Source: DASUFP01 sp036274495 (GTDB lineage Bacteria > Bacteroidota > Bacteroidia > AKYH767-A > OLB10). From it: 48,905 bases of DNA. Below are positions 35,615 through 44,067 of this stretch, in pieces; position 1 is the stretch's first letter, and every line of letters begins with the position of its first letter. The DNA lies in the NCBI GenBank assembly GCA_036274495.1, contig DASUFP010000111.1:1-48905 (forward strand), written 5' to 3'. Below the pieces are notes generated by a model. The model made no database searches and was not told the origin of the DNA. It worked only from the letters and a program-made list of their open reading frames with translations. A program made the position numbers and the translations under genes.

Positions 35615-38002
35615 TTAGCTACCGCATGCGATGCACTCATCCGGATTGTCGAGACTGCAGGAAATTTCAGCCATTGCAGTATCGGACACTTTGAGTTTTT
35701 CGGCCGCCGAAGAATTGGCATCTGCTGCCTGATCGATGTACGTACGGTCGATGGTAAATTTAATTGCATCTGCTGCAGCTTTTGTGCGCAGGTAATACAT
35801 ACCGGTTTTGAGTCCTCTTTTCCAGGCGTAGAAATGCATGGAACTGAGTTTTGCAAAATTCGGATCGGGAATAAATACATTGAGCGACTGACTCTGGCAG
35901 ATATACGCTCCACGGTCACCGGCCATATCAAGAATGGCACGTTGTTTAATTTCCCAAACAGTTTTGTAAAGCTCTTTGATATCTTCAGGAATTTCAGGAA
36001 TATTTTGCACGGAGCCGTTGTTGGCAACAATTTTATTCTTGAGGTCGTTGTTCCAGATGCCCATGTTCACCAGATCGATAAGCAGGTGTTTGTTGACCAC
36101 AACAAATTCGCCTGAAAGTACCCGGCGGGTGTATATGTTTGAAGTATAGGGTTCAAAACATTCGTTGTTGCCAAGTATTTGTGAAGTTGAAGCGGTAGGC
36201 ATCGGAGCAATGAGAAGTGAATTGCGAGCGCCGTGCTTAATCACCTCCTCGCGCAACACATCCCACTCCCATCGGTCGGATGGTTTCACATTCCACATAT
36301 CGAACTGGAATATGCCTTTAGATAAGGGTGAACCGGGGAATGTTTCGTAATGACCATTTGCTTTTGCCAGGTCTTTAGAGGCAGTCATGGCAGCATAATA
36401 GATGGTTTCGAATATGTCGCGGTTAAGCGCGCGTGCTTCTTCCGAATCGAATGGAAGGCGCATCAGAATAAACGCATCGGCGAGTCCCTGAACACCAATT
36501 CCGATAGGACGATGGCGCATGTTACTGCGTTTTGCCTCGGGAACAGGATAGTAGTTTACATCAATAATTTTATTCAGGTTTTTTGTCACCACGTAAGTGA
36601 TGTCAAACAACCGCTGGTGATCAAACTTGCCGTCGATTACAAAACGGGGGAGCGATAATGAGGCAAGGTTACATACGGCCACCTCATCTTTATCGGTATA
36701 TTCAATAATTTCGGTACAAAGGTTTGAACTGCGGATGGTTCCCAGGTTCTTTTGGTTTGATTTGCTGTTGCAGGCATCCTTATAGAGCATGTAGGGTGTG
36801 CCTGTTTCAATTTGCGACTCCAGAATTGCGGTCCAGAGTTCCCTTGCTTTAACCACTTTACGGGCACGGCCCTCCTGTTCGTATTTCAGGTAGAGTGCTT
36901 CAAATTCGGCACCGTAACAATCGGGTAAACCGGGAGCTTCATTGGGGCAGAAGAGCGACCATTCGCCTTCTTCTTCAACACGCCTCATAAACAGATCAGG
37001 GATCCAGAGCGCATAAAAGAGATCGCGGGCACGCAGTTCTTCCTTACCGTGATTCTTTTTCAGTTCAAGAAAATCGAAGATATCGGCATGCCATGGCTCG
37101 AGGTAAATAGCAAAAGAGCCTTTGCGTTTGCCGCCACCCTGATCAACATAACGTGCTGTGTCGTTAAACACGCGCAGCATTGGCACAATACCATTGCTGG
37201 TACCGTTGGTACCGCGGATGTAGGAACCGGTTGCACGAATATTGTGAATGCTGAGTCCAATTCCTCCGGCCGATTGTGAAATCATGGCCGTTTGTTTCAG
37301 AGTGTCGTAAATTCCTTCGATGCTGTCGCCTTTCATGGTCAGCAGAAAACAGGAAGACAGCTGTGGTTTGGGTGTGCCCGCATTGAACAATGTTGGTGTT
37401 GCGTGTGTAAACCAACGCTCACTCATCAGGTTGTACGTTTCAATAACGGCATCAATATCTTGTTTGTGAATGCCAACTGCAACACGCATAAGCATATGCT
37501 GAGGGCGTTCCACTACATGGCCATTGAGTTTCAGGAGGTACGATTTCTCAAGTGTTTTGAAACCAAAATAATCGTAACCGAAATCCCGGTCATAGATAAT
37601 GGTAGAATCCAGCAGTTCTGAGTTTGCCGTAATAATTTCATACACATCATCAGCGATGAGGGAGGCATGTTTACCTGTTTTCGGATCAATGTATTCGTGC
37701 AGGTCTTTCACCGTTTCGGTAAAAGATTTTTTGGTGTTCTTGTGTAAGTTGGAAATAGCAATCCTGGATGCGAGCAGTGCATAGTCAGGATGTTTAGTAG
37801 TGAGTGATGCTGCAATTTCAGCAGCAAGACTGTCGAGCTCGCTGGTGGTAACACCATCGTAGATCCCTTCAATAACCTTAATGGCAACCTGAACAGGTTC
37901 CACATGTTCGGGGGAGAGACCATAACACAAGCGTTGGATACGGGAAGTAATCTTATCAAATTTGACGGATTCTTTCCGGCCATCTCTTTTAACTACATAC
38001 AT
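35615..38002 (-). CDS. nrdA: Class I ribonucleoside-diphosphate reductase, large subunit
   Basis: A 795-residue catalytic subunit that reduces ribonucleoside diphosphates to deoxy forms. The N-terminal ATP-cone (MYVVKRDGRKESVKFDKI, about 1-90) implies dATP/ATP activity control. The active-site Cys residues are visible in LSSCFLLTMKGD, SSNLCTEIIEY (the N-x-C-x-E motif) and VCNLASLSL. The C-terminal ECIACGS supplies the CxxC pair that passes electrons in from thioredoxin or glutaredoxin. It follows nrdB by 67 bases on the same strand, the reverse of the E. coli nrdA-nrdB order. Confidence 0.97.
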   Translation of the reverse strand: MYVVKRDGRKESVKFDKITSRIQRLCYGLSPEHVEPVQVAIKVIEGIYDGVTTSELDSLAAEIAASLTTKHPDYALLASRIAISNLHKNTKKSFTETVKDLHEYIDPKTGKHASLIADDVYEIITANSELLDSTIIYDRDFGYDYFGFKTLEKSYLLKLNGHVVERPQHMLMRVAVGIHKQDIDAVIETYNLMSERWFTHATPTLFNAGTPKPQLSSCFLLTMKGDSIEGIYDTLKQTAMISQSAGGIGLSIHNIRATGSYIRGTNGTSNGIVPMLRVFNDTARYVDQGGGKRKGSFAIYLEPWHADIFDFLELKKNHGKEELRARDLFYALWIPDLFMRRVEEEGEWSLFCPNEAPGLPDCYGAEFEALYLKYEQEGRARKVVKARELWTAILESQIETGTPYMLYKDACNSKSNQKNLGTIRSSNLCTEIIEYTDKDEVAVCNLASLSLPRFVIDGKFDHQRLFDITYVVTKNLNKIIDVNYYPVPEAKRSNMRHRPIGIGVQGLADAFILMRLPFDSEEARALNRDIFETIYYAAMTASKDLAKANGHYETFPGSPLSKGIFQFDMWNVKPSDRWEWDVLREEVIKHGARNSLLIAPMPTASTSQILGNNECFEPYTSNIYTRRVLSGEFVVVNKHLLIDLVNMGIWNNDLKNKIVANNGSVQNIPEIPEDIKELYKTVWEIKQRAILDMAGDRGAYICQSQSLNVFIPDPNFAKLSSMHFYAWKRGLKTGMYYLRTKAAADAIKFTIDRTYIDQAADANSSAAEKLKVSDTAMAEISCSLDNPDECIACGS

Positions 38003-38069
38003 AGGGCGTGTTTGGTTTTAACAGTGGTTTTATAAATAAAAATCGGTGAATTGTGGCTATTAAAAACGA

Positions 38070-39029
38070 TTAAAAGTCTTCGTCAAGTTTAAACTCCTGC
38101 TGTTCTTTGGTGTTCATTACACCGGCTTTCTGATATTCAGCAACGCGTTTTTCAAAGAAGTTCGTCTTTCCCTGCAGCGAAATAGTCTCCATAAAGTCAA
38201 ACGGATTGGTTGCATTGTACACTTTTGGCTGACCCAGTGCTGCAAGCAAACGGTCGGCAACAAACTCAATGTACTGGCACATAAGTTTGGCGTTCATACC
38301 AATGAGAGACACCGGCAGGGCGTCTGTCACAAACTCATGTTCATTTACCACGGCATCCATAATTATTTCCTTTACTCTTTCGGGAGTAAGTTTTGTCTCA
38401 AGCATATTGTATAAAAGGCAAGCAAAATCGCAGTGAAGCCCCTCATCGCGGGAGATGAGTTCATTGGAGAAACTGAGTCCGGGCATGAGTCCCCGTTTCT
38501 TAAGCCAGAAAATGGAACAGAAGCTGCCGCTGAAGAAAATACCCTCAACTGCCGCAAATGCTACGAGCCGCTCGGCAAAACTGCCATGGTTGATCCATTT
38601 AAGCGCCCACTCTGCTTTCTTTTGCACGCAGGGAACTGTTTCTATGGCTTTAAACAACCGGTTCTTTTCAGCGGTATCTTTAATATAGGTATCAATGAGC
38701 AGCGAATAGGTTTCTGAGTGAATATTTTCAATCATTATCTGAAAGCCATAAAAGCAGCGGGCTTCAGGAAGCTGTACCTCGCGCATAAAATTTACAGCCA
38801 GGTTCTCATTAACAATACCATCGCTGGCGGCAAAAAAGGCCAGCACATGTTTAATAAAGTGGCGCTCATCGTTGCTCAGGCGCTCCCAATCCTTCTGATC
38901 CGGTGACAAATCAATCTCCTCAGCTGTCCAGAACGAAGCTTCATGCTTTTTATACATCTGCCATATTTCAGGATACTTTATCGGCAGTAGCACAAATCGG
39001 TCCTGGTTCTCTTCAAGTAAAACTTCCAT
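38070..39029 (-). CDS. nrdB: Class I ribonucleoside-diphosphate reductase, small subunit
   Basis: A 319-residue ferritin-like subunit that holds the radical cofactor. Metal ligands and the radical site align with E. coli by spacing: Asp70, Glu101, His104 and Tyr108 (motif ENIHSETY). Further ligands lie in AAVEGIFF and SRDEGLHCDF. The presence of the Tyr argues for a standard tyrosyl-radical enzyme rather than a Tyr-less variant. It is the first gene of the nrdBA operon and sits behind a long leader that seems structured (39030-39164). Confidence 0.97.
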   Translation of the reverse strand: MEVLLEENQDRFVLLPIKYPEIWQMYKKHEASFWTAEEIDLSPDQKDWERLSNDERHFIKHVLAFFAASDGIVNENLAVNFMREVQLPEARCFYGFQIMIENIHSETYSLLIDTYIKDTAEKNRLFKAIETVPCVQKKAEWALKWINHGSFAERLVAFAAVEGIFFSGSFCSIFWLKKRGLMPGLSFSNELISRDEGLHCDFACLLYNMLETKLTPERVKEIIMDAVVNEHEFVTDALPVSLIGMNAKLMCQYIEFVADRLLAALGQPKVYNATNPFDFMETISLQGKTNFFEKRVAEYQKAGVMNTKEQQEFKLDEDF

Positions 39030-39164
39030 AATTTCTATAATTTATTAAGGTGACAATCTCCCTGCCCGGCCGTTAGGCCAACCAGGCTGAACTGGTAATC
39101 TAATCGTGTTTTTTAATGATTGAGGATCAGCAGGTTTTTCTTCCAAAGACACCGCGTCTGATTC
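39030..39164 (-). promoter_or_regulatory. Long structured 5' leader of nrdBA
   Basis: If transcription starts from the promoter at 39170-39200, the nrdB mRNA has a leader of about 135 bases. It can form a closing stem ATCAG / CTGAT (39158-39162 with 39126-39130). It can also form either of two hairpins that exclude each other: a long one at 39061-39086 (10 of 11 pairs, TAAC loop, GGCC/GGCC tip) or a shorter one using ACCAG / CTGGT at 39081-39096. The last 30 bases before the ATG are AT-rich and open. I do not recognise a known riboswitch class. The pairing is seen; the regulatory role is inference. Confidence 0.4.
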
Positions 39165-39169
39165 CCATG

Positions 39170-39200
39170 CAAACTTTCATAAAATTAAACTCCTAAACAA
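39170..39200 (-). promoter_or_regulatory. Candidate nrdBA promoter
   Basis: On the - strand TTG (39200-39198), a 20-base spacer, and AAAGTTTG (39177-39170), one mismatch to TAnnTTTG. No NrdR-type box was recognised here. Confidence 0.35.
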
Positions 39201-39224
39201 TTCATTTTTTTGAACAAAGCTCCA

Positions 39225-39254
39225 TTTTTTTCAACCCGGCTGTGTTGAAAAAAA
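39225..39254. repeat. Perfect inverted repeat upstream of the nrdBA promoter
   Basis: The arms TTTTTTTCAAC and GTTGAAAAAAA (11 bp each, perfect) flank an 8-base loop. On either strand the T run precedes the stem and the A run follows it, so it cannot be a normal terminator. It lies about 25 bases upstream of the candidate -33 box, where an activator or repressor could bind. Confidence 0.6.
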
Positions 39255-39359
39255 AAGGAGACAAAAGCCTTTGAAAATTCTAATTCATTGATAAGATTGA
39301 GTGAACACTACTTTTTTACAACTTCTTGAAACGCTCTCACTGCAAGTGTTTCGGAGAGC

Positions 39360-39953
39360 CTACTCCTGTGATGATGCTAAAACGCTGGCTGTTTCTTCCA
39401 ATTCGGAATACCAGTGCCTACCAAAGCGCCTTATCAGCGGTTCGCGCAGAAATTTATATACCGGAACATCCAGTTTTTTTCCAAGTGAGCAAGCTGCTTT
39501 GCAGATGTCCCATTTGTGATAATTAACGGCGACCATGTTTTTCCGGACGTCAATTCGGACCGGATAGAGGTGACAGGAGACCGGTTTTCGGAAACTGACC
39601 GCCCCGGCTTCCCAGGCTTTTTCAATTCCGCACTTGGCAACTCCGTTTTCAAAGACGGTATAGGCGCATTCCAAATCACCATTGACCAGCGGTGTTACAT
39701 AATCACCATCACTATCAACCATATGCGTTCCGTATGCGGCAATTGCTTTTTTCCCTTCTTCGGTTAAAAACGGCTTCACCTTATTATATATGCGTTTCAA
39801 AATGGGCAATTCCTCCTTTTCCAGCGGAGCGCCACTTTCGCCGGCAACACAACAGGCTCCCTTGCAGGCTGTTAAATCGCAAACAAATCGTTTCTCCAGC
39901 AAATCGCCGGAAACGATGGTCTCTCCTACTGCAAACATTTTCATCCGGGCCAT
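39360..39953 (-). CDS. DUF3109 family Cys-rich protein
   Basis: A cytosolic protein of up to 197 residues of the DUF3109 family, common in Bacteroidota and of unknown function. The Cys pattern is conserved: FVCDLTACKGACC, ECAYT, KCGIEKAW, PVSCHLYPVRI and DICKAACSLG. This resembles metal- or iron-sulphur-binding CxxC families such as YkgJ (inference). The start is uncertain. A perfect -7 box (TACTTTTG, - strand 39965-39958) lies only 4 bases before the first ATG at 39953, so translation probably begins at the Met at 39944 or 39938 (MFAVGETIVSG), which fits the family N-terminus. Confidence 0.85.
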   Translation of the reverse strand: MARMKMFAVGETIVSGDLLEKRFVCDLTACKGACCVAGESGAPLEKEELPILKRIYNKVKPFLTEEGKKAIAAYGTHMVDSDGDYVTPLVNGDLECAYTVFENGVAKCGIEKAWEAGAVSFRKPVSCHLYPVRIDVRKNMVAVNYHKWDICKAACSLGKKLDVPVYKFLREPLIRRFGRHWYSELEETASVLASSQE

Positions 39954-39980
39954 CCTGCAAAAGTAGGCATTTGGGGCCCT

Positions 39981-40010
39981 TTTGGCCGACTTATAATATC
40001 ATTACTTTTG
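39981..40010 (+). promoter_or_regulatory. Promoter of the ABC exporter ATPase gene
   Basis: TTTG (39981-39984), an 18-base spacer, and TACTTTTG (40003-40010) match the Bacteroidota consensus exactly. The ATG is at 40029. It lies beside the oppositely oriented -7 box of the DUF3109 gene (39958-39965). Confidence 0.65.
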
Positions 40011-40028
40011 TTGTCGACAATCAACTTT

Positions 40029-40793
40029 ATGCAACCGTCTCATTCCGTGATAACTGTATCTGACCTCGTAAAAAAATACGGGAATTACACCGCTGTTGAC
40101 GGGATCAGTTTTGAGGTTTTTAAGGGAGAGATATTCGGATTGCTGGGGCCAAACGGTGCAGGCAAAACGACTACTCTTGAAATAATGGAGACACTCCGGG
40201 AAGCGACTTCCGGAGTGGTGACCCTTGAGGGCCATAAGGTTAATAAAGAGCCTTCAACTGTTAAAAAGCTAATTGGTGTTCAGCTGCAGGCTGCCGGCTA
40301 CTACCCCAGTCTGACCCTCCGCGAACTTATCAGGCTCTTTGCCGGCCTTTACAACCGGCCCACCGATCCCGACAAACTGCTGCATATGGTAGGACTGGAA
40401 GAAAAGGCTAAAGCTAAATACAAGGAACTTTCGGGCGGGCAAAAGCAGCGCTTCTCAATTGCCACCACTCTTATTAATAAGCCATCGATAGTTTTTCTGG
40501 ATGAGCCTACTACCGGACTGGATCCACAGGCCAGAAGAAACCTGTGGGAATTGATTGGCAAGGTACGTGACGAGGGTGCAACCGTTGTTATTACCACACA
40601 TTATATGGATGAGGCGGAAGAGTTATGCGACAGGGTGGCCATCATGGAAAAAGGTAAAATTATTGCGCTCGACAAACCGGATGCACTCATTGATCAGTTG
40701 CTTGCAAAAGGTTTTGAGAGAAAAAAGGTGGTGAAGAAAGCGAGTCTTGAAGATGTGTTCATACAACTTACCGGTCATGAGTGGAGAGAATAG
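40029..40793 (+). CDS. ABC transporter ATP-binding protein (ABC-2 exporter type)
   Basis: A 254-residue cytosolic ATPase. Walker A GPNGAGKTT (residues 40-48), Q-loop at GVQLQAAGYY, signature LSGGQKQR (134-141), Walker B IVFLDEPTTGLD with Asp158/Glu159, and the switch His in VITTHYMDEAEEL. The short C-terminal tail (KASLEDVFIQLTG) is typical of drug/multidrug-type ATPases of the CcmA class. It partners the permease gene 167 bases downstream. The exported substrate cannot be told from sequence. Confidence 0.95.
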   Translation: MQPSHSVITVSDLVKKYGNYTAVDGISFEVFKGEIFGLLGPNGAGKTTTLEIMETLREATSGVVTLEGHKVNKEPSTVKKLIGVQLQAAGYYPSLTLRELIRLFAGLYNRPTDPDKLLHMVGLEEKAKAKYKELSGGQKQRFSIATTLINKPSIVFLDEPTTGLDPQARRNLWELIGKVRDEGATVVITTHYMDEAEELCDRVAIMEKGKIIALDKPDALIDQLLAKGFERKKVVKKASLEDVFIQLTGHEWRE

Positions 40794-40960
40794 ACAACTA
40801 TTGATTTGTATGGCATTTATATCTTTAAAACGATCCAACCGAAAAAATATGAATACATCTGTTAAACTTCGATCAAACTGGCTGATCCGGTTTATTAACC
40901 ATTAACCGGGCCATGCACTCATTATTGCAACTTTAATTTAACCGTTCAACCAACCAATCA

Positions 40961-42055
40961 ATGCCCTACAGCCAGTTTACTGCCATGATGGCAATAGCGC
41001 GTGCCAGCTTTCGCTCGATAACACGTAGCCCTTCGGCTGTAGTATTTACATTACTCTTCCCGCTTATTTTCATAGTAGTTTTCGGATTTCTTGGCGGATC
41101 ATCGCTCAACCTTGATTTGGGAATTGCTCCCGGGTGCGATAAAAACAATCCGATTTTTCAACTGCTTCCCACATTACCGGGCGTTTCGCTTACCGAAATA
41201 AAAGACGAGAAGACACTCAACGACAAGCTTGAAAAAGGTCGCATTGATGCATCCTTAAAAATTATTGAGAATTTAGATCCTACCGGACCACGATACCGCC
41301 TCGAAATAGAAACATCTGCCGCTGCACCGGAAAAAGCTGCCGTATTACGATCGATGCTTGACAATCTGGTAATGCATCTTAATATCGGTGAGCTGCCTGA
41401 ATCGGTCCGGCTTGCAGGAGTTGAGAGTAAAGTTTCACAAGGGAAAAAATATCAGCCAATAGATTTTATTTTACCCGGACAACTTGGATTCTCCATTTTA
41501 AGTTCGGGTGTATTCGGAACCGCATTTGTGTTTTTCAGTCTTCGTCAAACACTGGTGCTCAAACGTTTTTTCGCAACACCCATTCAACGTCCTTATATAA
41601 TTTTGGGTGAAGCCATGAGTCGTTTGGTGTTTGCATTAACCGGCGCACTTTTCATAATTACAATAGGACACTTTGCTTTCGGTTTTACACTGGTAAACGG
41701 AATGCAGACTGTTTTAATAATGCTTATGTTATCAGCGTTGGGATTAATTGCCTTTATGGGATTTGGTTTTATTATTTCGGGACTTGCAAAATCCGAATCA
41801 GTGATTCCTCCACTTGCCAACATAGTAACATTGCCTCAATTTTTACTTTCCGGAACTTTTTTCCCGATTGACGCATTTCCAACCTGGCTTCAGCCATTTT
41901 GCCGTGTACTGCCTCTCACTTTTTTAAATGACGCGCTGCGACAGGTAGCCTTCGAGGGTGCCGGTTTTGCCGATATTGCACTTGACCTTGGGGCACTCCT
42001 CGCCTGGACGGTTGTGATTTATCTGGCGGCGGTGAGGCTTTTCCGCTGGGAATAA
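40961..42055 (+). CDS. ABC-2 type transporter permease
   Basis: A 364-residue membrane protein. It has an N-terminal TM helix (SAVVFTLLFPLIFIVVFGF), a periplasmic loop of about 140 residues, and five TM helices in the C-terminal half, ending with the ABC-2 region (LAKSESVIPPLANIVTLPQFLLSGTFFPI, PTWLQPFCRVLPLTFLNDALR). The layout is that of drug or lipid exporters of the YhgE/YadH class working with the upstream ATPase. The 167-base gap has no terminator, so co-transcription is likely. The substrate is unknown. Confidence 0.93.
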   Translation: MPYSQFTAMMAIARASFRSITRSPSAVVFTLLFPLIFIVVFGFLGGSSLNLDLGIAPGCDKNNPIFQLLPTLPGVSLTEIKDEKTLNDKLEKGRIDASLKIIENLDPTGPRYRLEIETSAAAPEKAAVLRSMLDNLVMHLNIGELPESVRLAGVESKVSQGKKYQPIDFILPGQLGFSILSSGVFGTAFVFFSLRQTLVLKRFFATPIQRPYIILGEAMSRLVFALTGALFIITIGHFAFGFTLVNGMQTVLIMLMLSALGLIAFMGFGFIISGLAKSESVIPPLANIVTLPQFLLSGTFFPIDAFPTWLQPFCRVLPLTFLNDALRQVAFEGAGFADIALDLGALLAWTVVIYLAAVRLFRWE

Positions 42056-42126
42056 GATTCCCTGCAAACAAAAGAGCCGGAACGCTGTTATTAGCTTCTG
42101 AAAACCCCAAAAATTAGGCAATTTCG

Positions 42127-42134
42127 TACCTTTG
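42127..42134 (+). promoter_or_regulatory. Candidate -7 box of the zinc metallopeptidase gene
   Basis: TACCTTTG is an exact TAnnTTTG match 21 bases before the ATG at 42156. No clear -33 TTG is seen at the right distance. Confidence 0.3.
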
Positions 42135-42155
42135 TACCACTAAAAGAACAAAACC

Positions 42156-42836
42156 ATGATGGGCATTTATTTTATTGCAATTGTATTTATGCTGGTAGGC
42201 TGGCTGGTGAGCATGCGCCTGAAAAGCAAGTTTAAAAAATACAGTCAGATAACATTAGGCAGCGGCCTGAGCGGACGTGAAATCGCAGAAAAAATGCTGC
42301 ACGATAATGGCATTACTGATGTGAAAGTGATTTCCGTTGAAGGACATCTTACCGATCATTATAATCCTGCCGACAAAACCGTAAACCTAAGTCCTGCAGT
42401 TTATCAGGGACATAGCGCTGCTTCCGCAGCTGTAGCCGCCCACGAATGCGGCCACGCGGTACAACATGCAAAAGCGTATGCCTGGCTCAATTTCCGTTCG
42501 GCAATGGTACCGGTTGTCAGCATTGGTTCGCGGTATGTACAATGGGTACTGTTACTGGGAATTCTTATGGTAAACACTTTTCCGGCCTTATTGCTGATTG
42601 GAATAGTGATGTTCGGACTCATTACACTGTTCAGTTTTGTAACACTACCCGTTGAGTTCGATGCCAGCCGCCGTGCACTGGTATGGCTCGAAACCAGCCG
42701 TACTGCCAATACTCAGGAATTCGGAATGGCAAAAGATGCACTCTGGTGGGCTGCCATGACCTATGTGGTTGCTGCACTTTCCGCACTTGCTACGCTTGCT
42801 TATTATGTAATGATCTATTTGGGAAGAAGGAATTAA
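42156..42836 (+). CDS. YugP-type membrane zinc metallopeptidase
   Basis: A 226-residue membrane protein of the neutral zinc metallopeptidase (DUF2268-unrelated, YugP) family. The zinc site HECGH (His96-His100) is present, with a preceding GHLTDHYNPADKTVNLSP segment and a YHGHS-like VYQGHSAAS typical of the family. Helices flank the site at the N-terminus (FIAIVFMLVGWLVSM) and in the C-terminal half. Substrates are unknown; membrane protein quality control is a guess. The gene is monocistronic, ending at a hairpin terminator. Confidence 0.9.
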   Translation: MMGIYFIAIVFMLVGWLVSMRLKSKFKKYSQITLGSGLSGREIAEKMLHDNGITDVKVISVEGHLTDHYNPADKTVNLSPAVYQGHSAASAAVAAHECGHAVQHAKAYAWLNFRSAMVPVVSIGSRYVQWVLLLGILMVNTFPALLLIGIVMFGLITLFSFVTLPVEFDASRRALVWLETSRTANTQEFGMAKDALWWAAMTYVVAALSALATLAYYVMIYLGRRN

Positions 42837-42854
42837 TTCTTCAATCCTACTGAT

Positions 42855-42890
42855 ACGGGTTGTGTGTTATCAGCACATGACCCGTTTTTT
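42855..42890 (+). terminator. Terminator after the metallopeptidase gene
   Basis: The stem ACGGGT plus TGTG pairs with CACA plus ACCCGT (two unpaired bases) around a 9-base loop. It is followed by a run of T. Confidence 0.8.
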
Positions 42891-43070
42891 ATTGATTGAT
42901 GTTTTGTTTGCCCGAAGCTGCTGTTTCACAACAGTTATCCGAACCTCTTTTATACGCTTCGGTTGTCTGATAATGGGCCCAACCGTATCACCAAAGCTGA
43001 AACTTTTCAAAGCTGCTACGAAATTATACGATTGAAATACAATCACTTATGAAAATTGTATACGCAATTA

Positions 43071-43102
43071 TTTGGTTTACATTATAAACTACTTTATGTT
43101 TG
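43071..43102 (+). promoter_or_regulatory. Consensus promoter of the membrane protein / HTH / 2TM cassette
   Basis: TTTG (43071-43074), a 20-base spacer, and TATGTTTG (43095-43102): an exact match to the Bacteroidota consensus. It lies 20 bases before the ATG at 43123. Confidence 0.65.
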
Positions 43103-43122
43103 CATTCATAAACCATTACAAC

Positions 43123-43707
43123 ATGAAACAAGGCGACGTATTATCAGGACAAGAAAGCATTGAACTCATCAGCAGAATGATCAGTACAGTGCAGAACGAT
43201 ATCCAGGACAACAGTTTTCACTACCTGCTGTGGGGATGGCTTGTATTAGTTGCAAGTGCCGGCCACTATCTTTTAATGCAGTTGGGCTATATGAACCCAT
43301 GGATAACATGGGTAATACTGATGCCATTGGGAGGAATTGCTTCGATGGTGTACGGACGTACGCAAAACAAACAGCAAAAAATTAAAACCTACATGGACGA
43401 TATTATGAAATATGTCATGATCGCTTTTATGGTATCGCTGTTTACTGTTTTATTATTTATGAGTAAGCTGGGCTTATCCACCTATCCGATGGTACTGTTG
43501 GTATATGGGATCTGGTTATTTATATCGGGAGGTGCCATCCGTTTTCGTCCGCTGATAATAGGCGGAATAATAAACTGGATACTCGGCATTGCTGCCTTTT
43601 TTGCGACTTTCGAAAATCAATTGCTGTTGCTGGCGATGGCTGTATTACTTGGATATGTTATTCCCGGACATATGTTACGCAACAAGCACCATCAAAAAAC
43701 AATCTGA
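43123..43707 (+). CDS. Unknown integral membrane protein
   Basis: A 194-residue protein I do not recognise. A soluble N-terminal helix (SGQESIELISRMISTVQNDI) precedes about six TM helices (YLLWGWLVLVASAGHYLL, WITWVILMPLGGIAS, and so on). I start at the ATG at 43123; the frame extends upstream only with a TTG inside the promoter. It is followed after 11 bases by a small winged-helix regulator and then a 2TM protein, so it is probably under feedback control by that regulator. I have seen this kind of pair often in Bacteroidota, but no function is known to me. Confidence 0.8.
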   Translation: MKQGDVLSGQESIELISRMISTVQNDIQDNSFHYLLWGWLVLVASAGHYLLMQLGYMNPWITWVILMPLGGIASMVYGRTQNKQQKIKTYMDDIMKYVMIAFMVSLFTVLLFMSKLGLSTYPMVLLVYGIWLFISGGAIRFRPLIIGGIINWILGIAAFFATFENQLLLLAMAVLLGYVIPGHMLRNKHHQKTI

Positions 43708-43718
43708 ACTCCATCAGC

Positions 43719-44009
43719 ATGTTTAAAGAACTGGATCCCTTACTCCATTCACAGCTGAGGTTATCGGTAATGTCGTTGTTGGTAGCTGCAAAAGAAGCTG
43801 AGTTTAATTATCTGAAAGAAAAATCCGCTGCAACCGCAGGTAATCTGAGTGTTCAGTTGTCCAAGCTGAGTGATGCAGGATATATTCAGATTAAAAAGGA
43901 GTTCCGCGATAATTATCCGCTTACCACTTGCAGTATCACCCCAAAAGGACTTAAGGCATTTGAGGAATATGTAAAAGCTATTAAAGAGTATCTTAAACCA
44001 AAATCTTAA
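43719..44009 (+). CDS. Winged-helix transcriptional regulator (PF13601-like)
   Basis: A 96-residue DNA-binding protein with one winged-helix domain of the small MarR/ArsR-like type (HTH_27). Visible features are LRLSVMSLLVAAKEAEFNYLKE, then the recognition helix region ATAGNLSVQLSKLSDAGYIQI, then the wing (KKEFRDNYPLTTCSITPKGLKAFEEY). No sensor domain exists, so the protein may respond through the membrane partner or its own Cys. It lies 11 bases after the membrane protein gene. Confidence 0.9.
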   Translation: MFKELDPLLHSQLRLSVMSLLVAAKEAEFNYLKEKSAATAGNLSVQLSKLSDAGYIQIKKEFRDNYPLTTCSITPKGLKAFEEYVKAIKEYLKPKS

Positions 44010-44067
44010 CCATAACTGAAACCCAAATTATTCTCCTCAAAATACTGGTACATTAAAACAACTTCTT

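Noticed and set aside
35834..37983. Many open frames antisense to nrdA and sprA.
   Set aside because: They are shadows of codon-biased genes on the opposite strand, with no start signals or family resemblance.
39030..39180. Possible cobalamin riboswitch upstream of nrdBA (GGGAATCAG and ACCTGCTGATC resemble pieces of it).
   Set aside because: The pieces are only about 20 bases apart, and the conserved CCCGCnACUGU core and the rest of the roughly 180-base fold are missing.
39127..39180. A 17-codon leader-peptide frame (ATG at 39180, preceded by AGGAG) upstream of nrdB.
   Set aside because: Its ATG overlaps the best candidate -7 box, so it would lie outside the transcript. It also has no stall-type codon run.
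40849..40905. An 18-codon frame between the ABC ATPase and permease genes.
   Set aside because: Short, no supporting signal, most likely chance.
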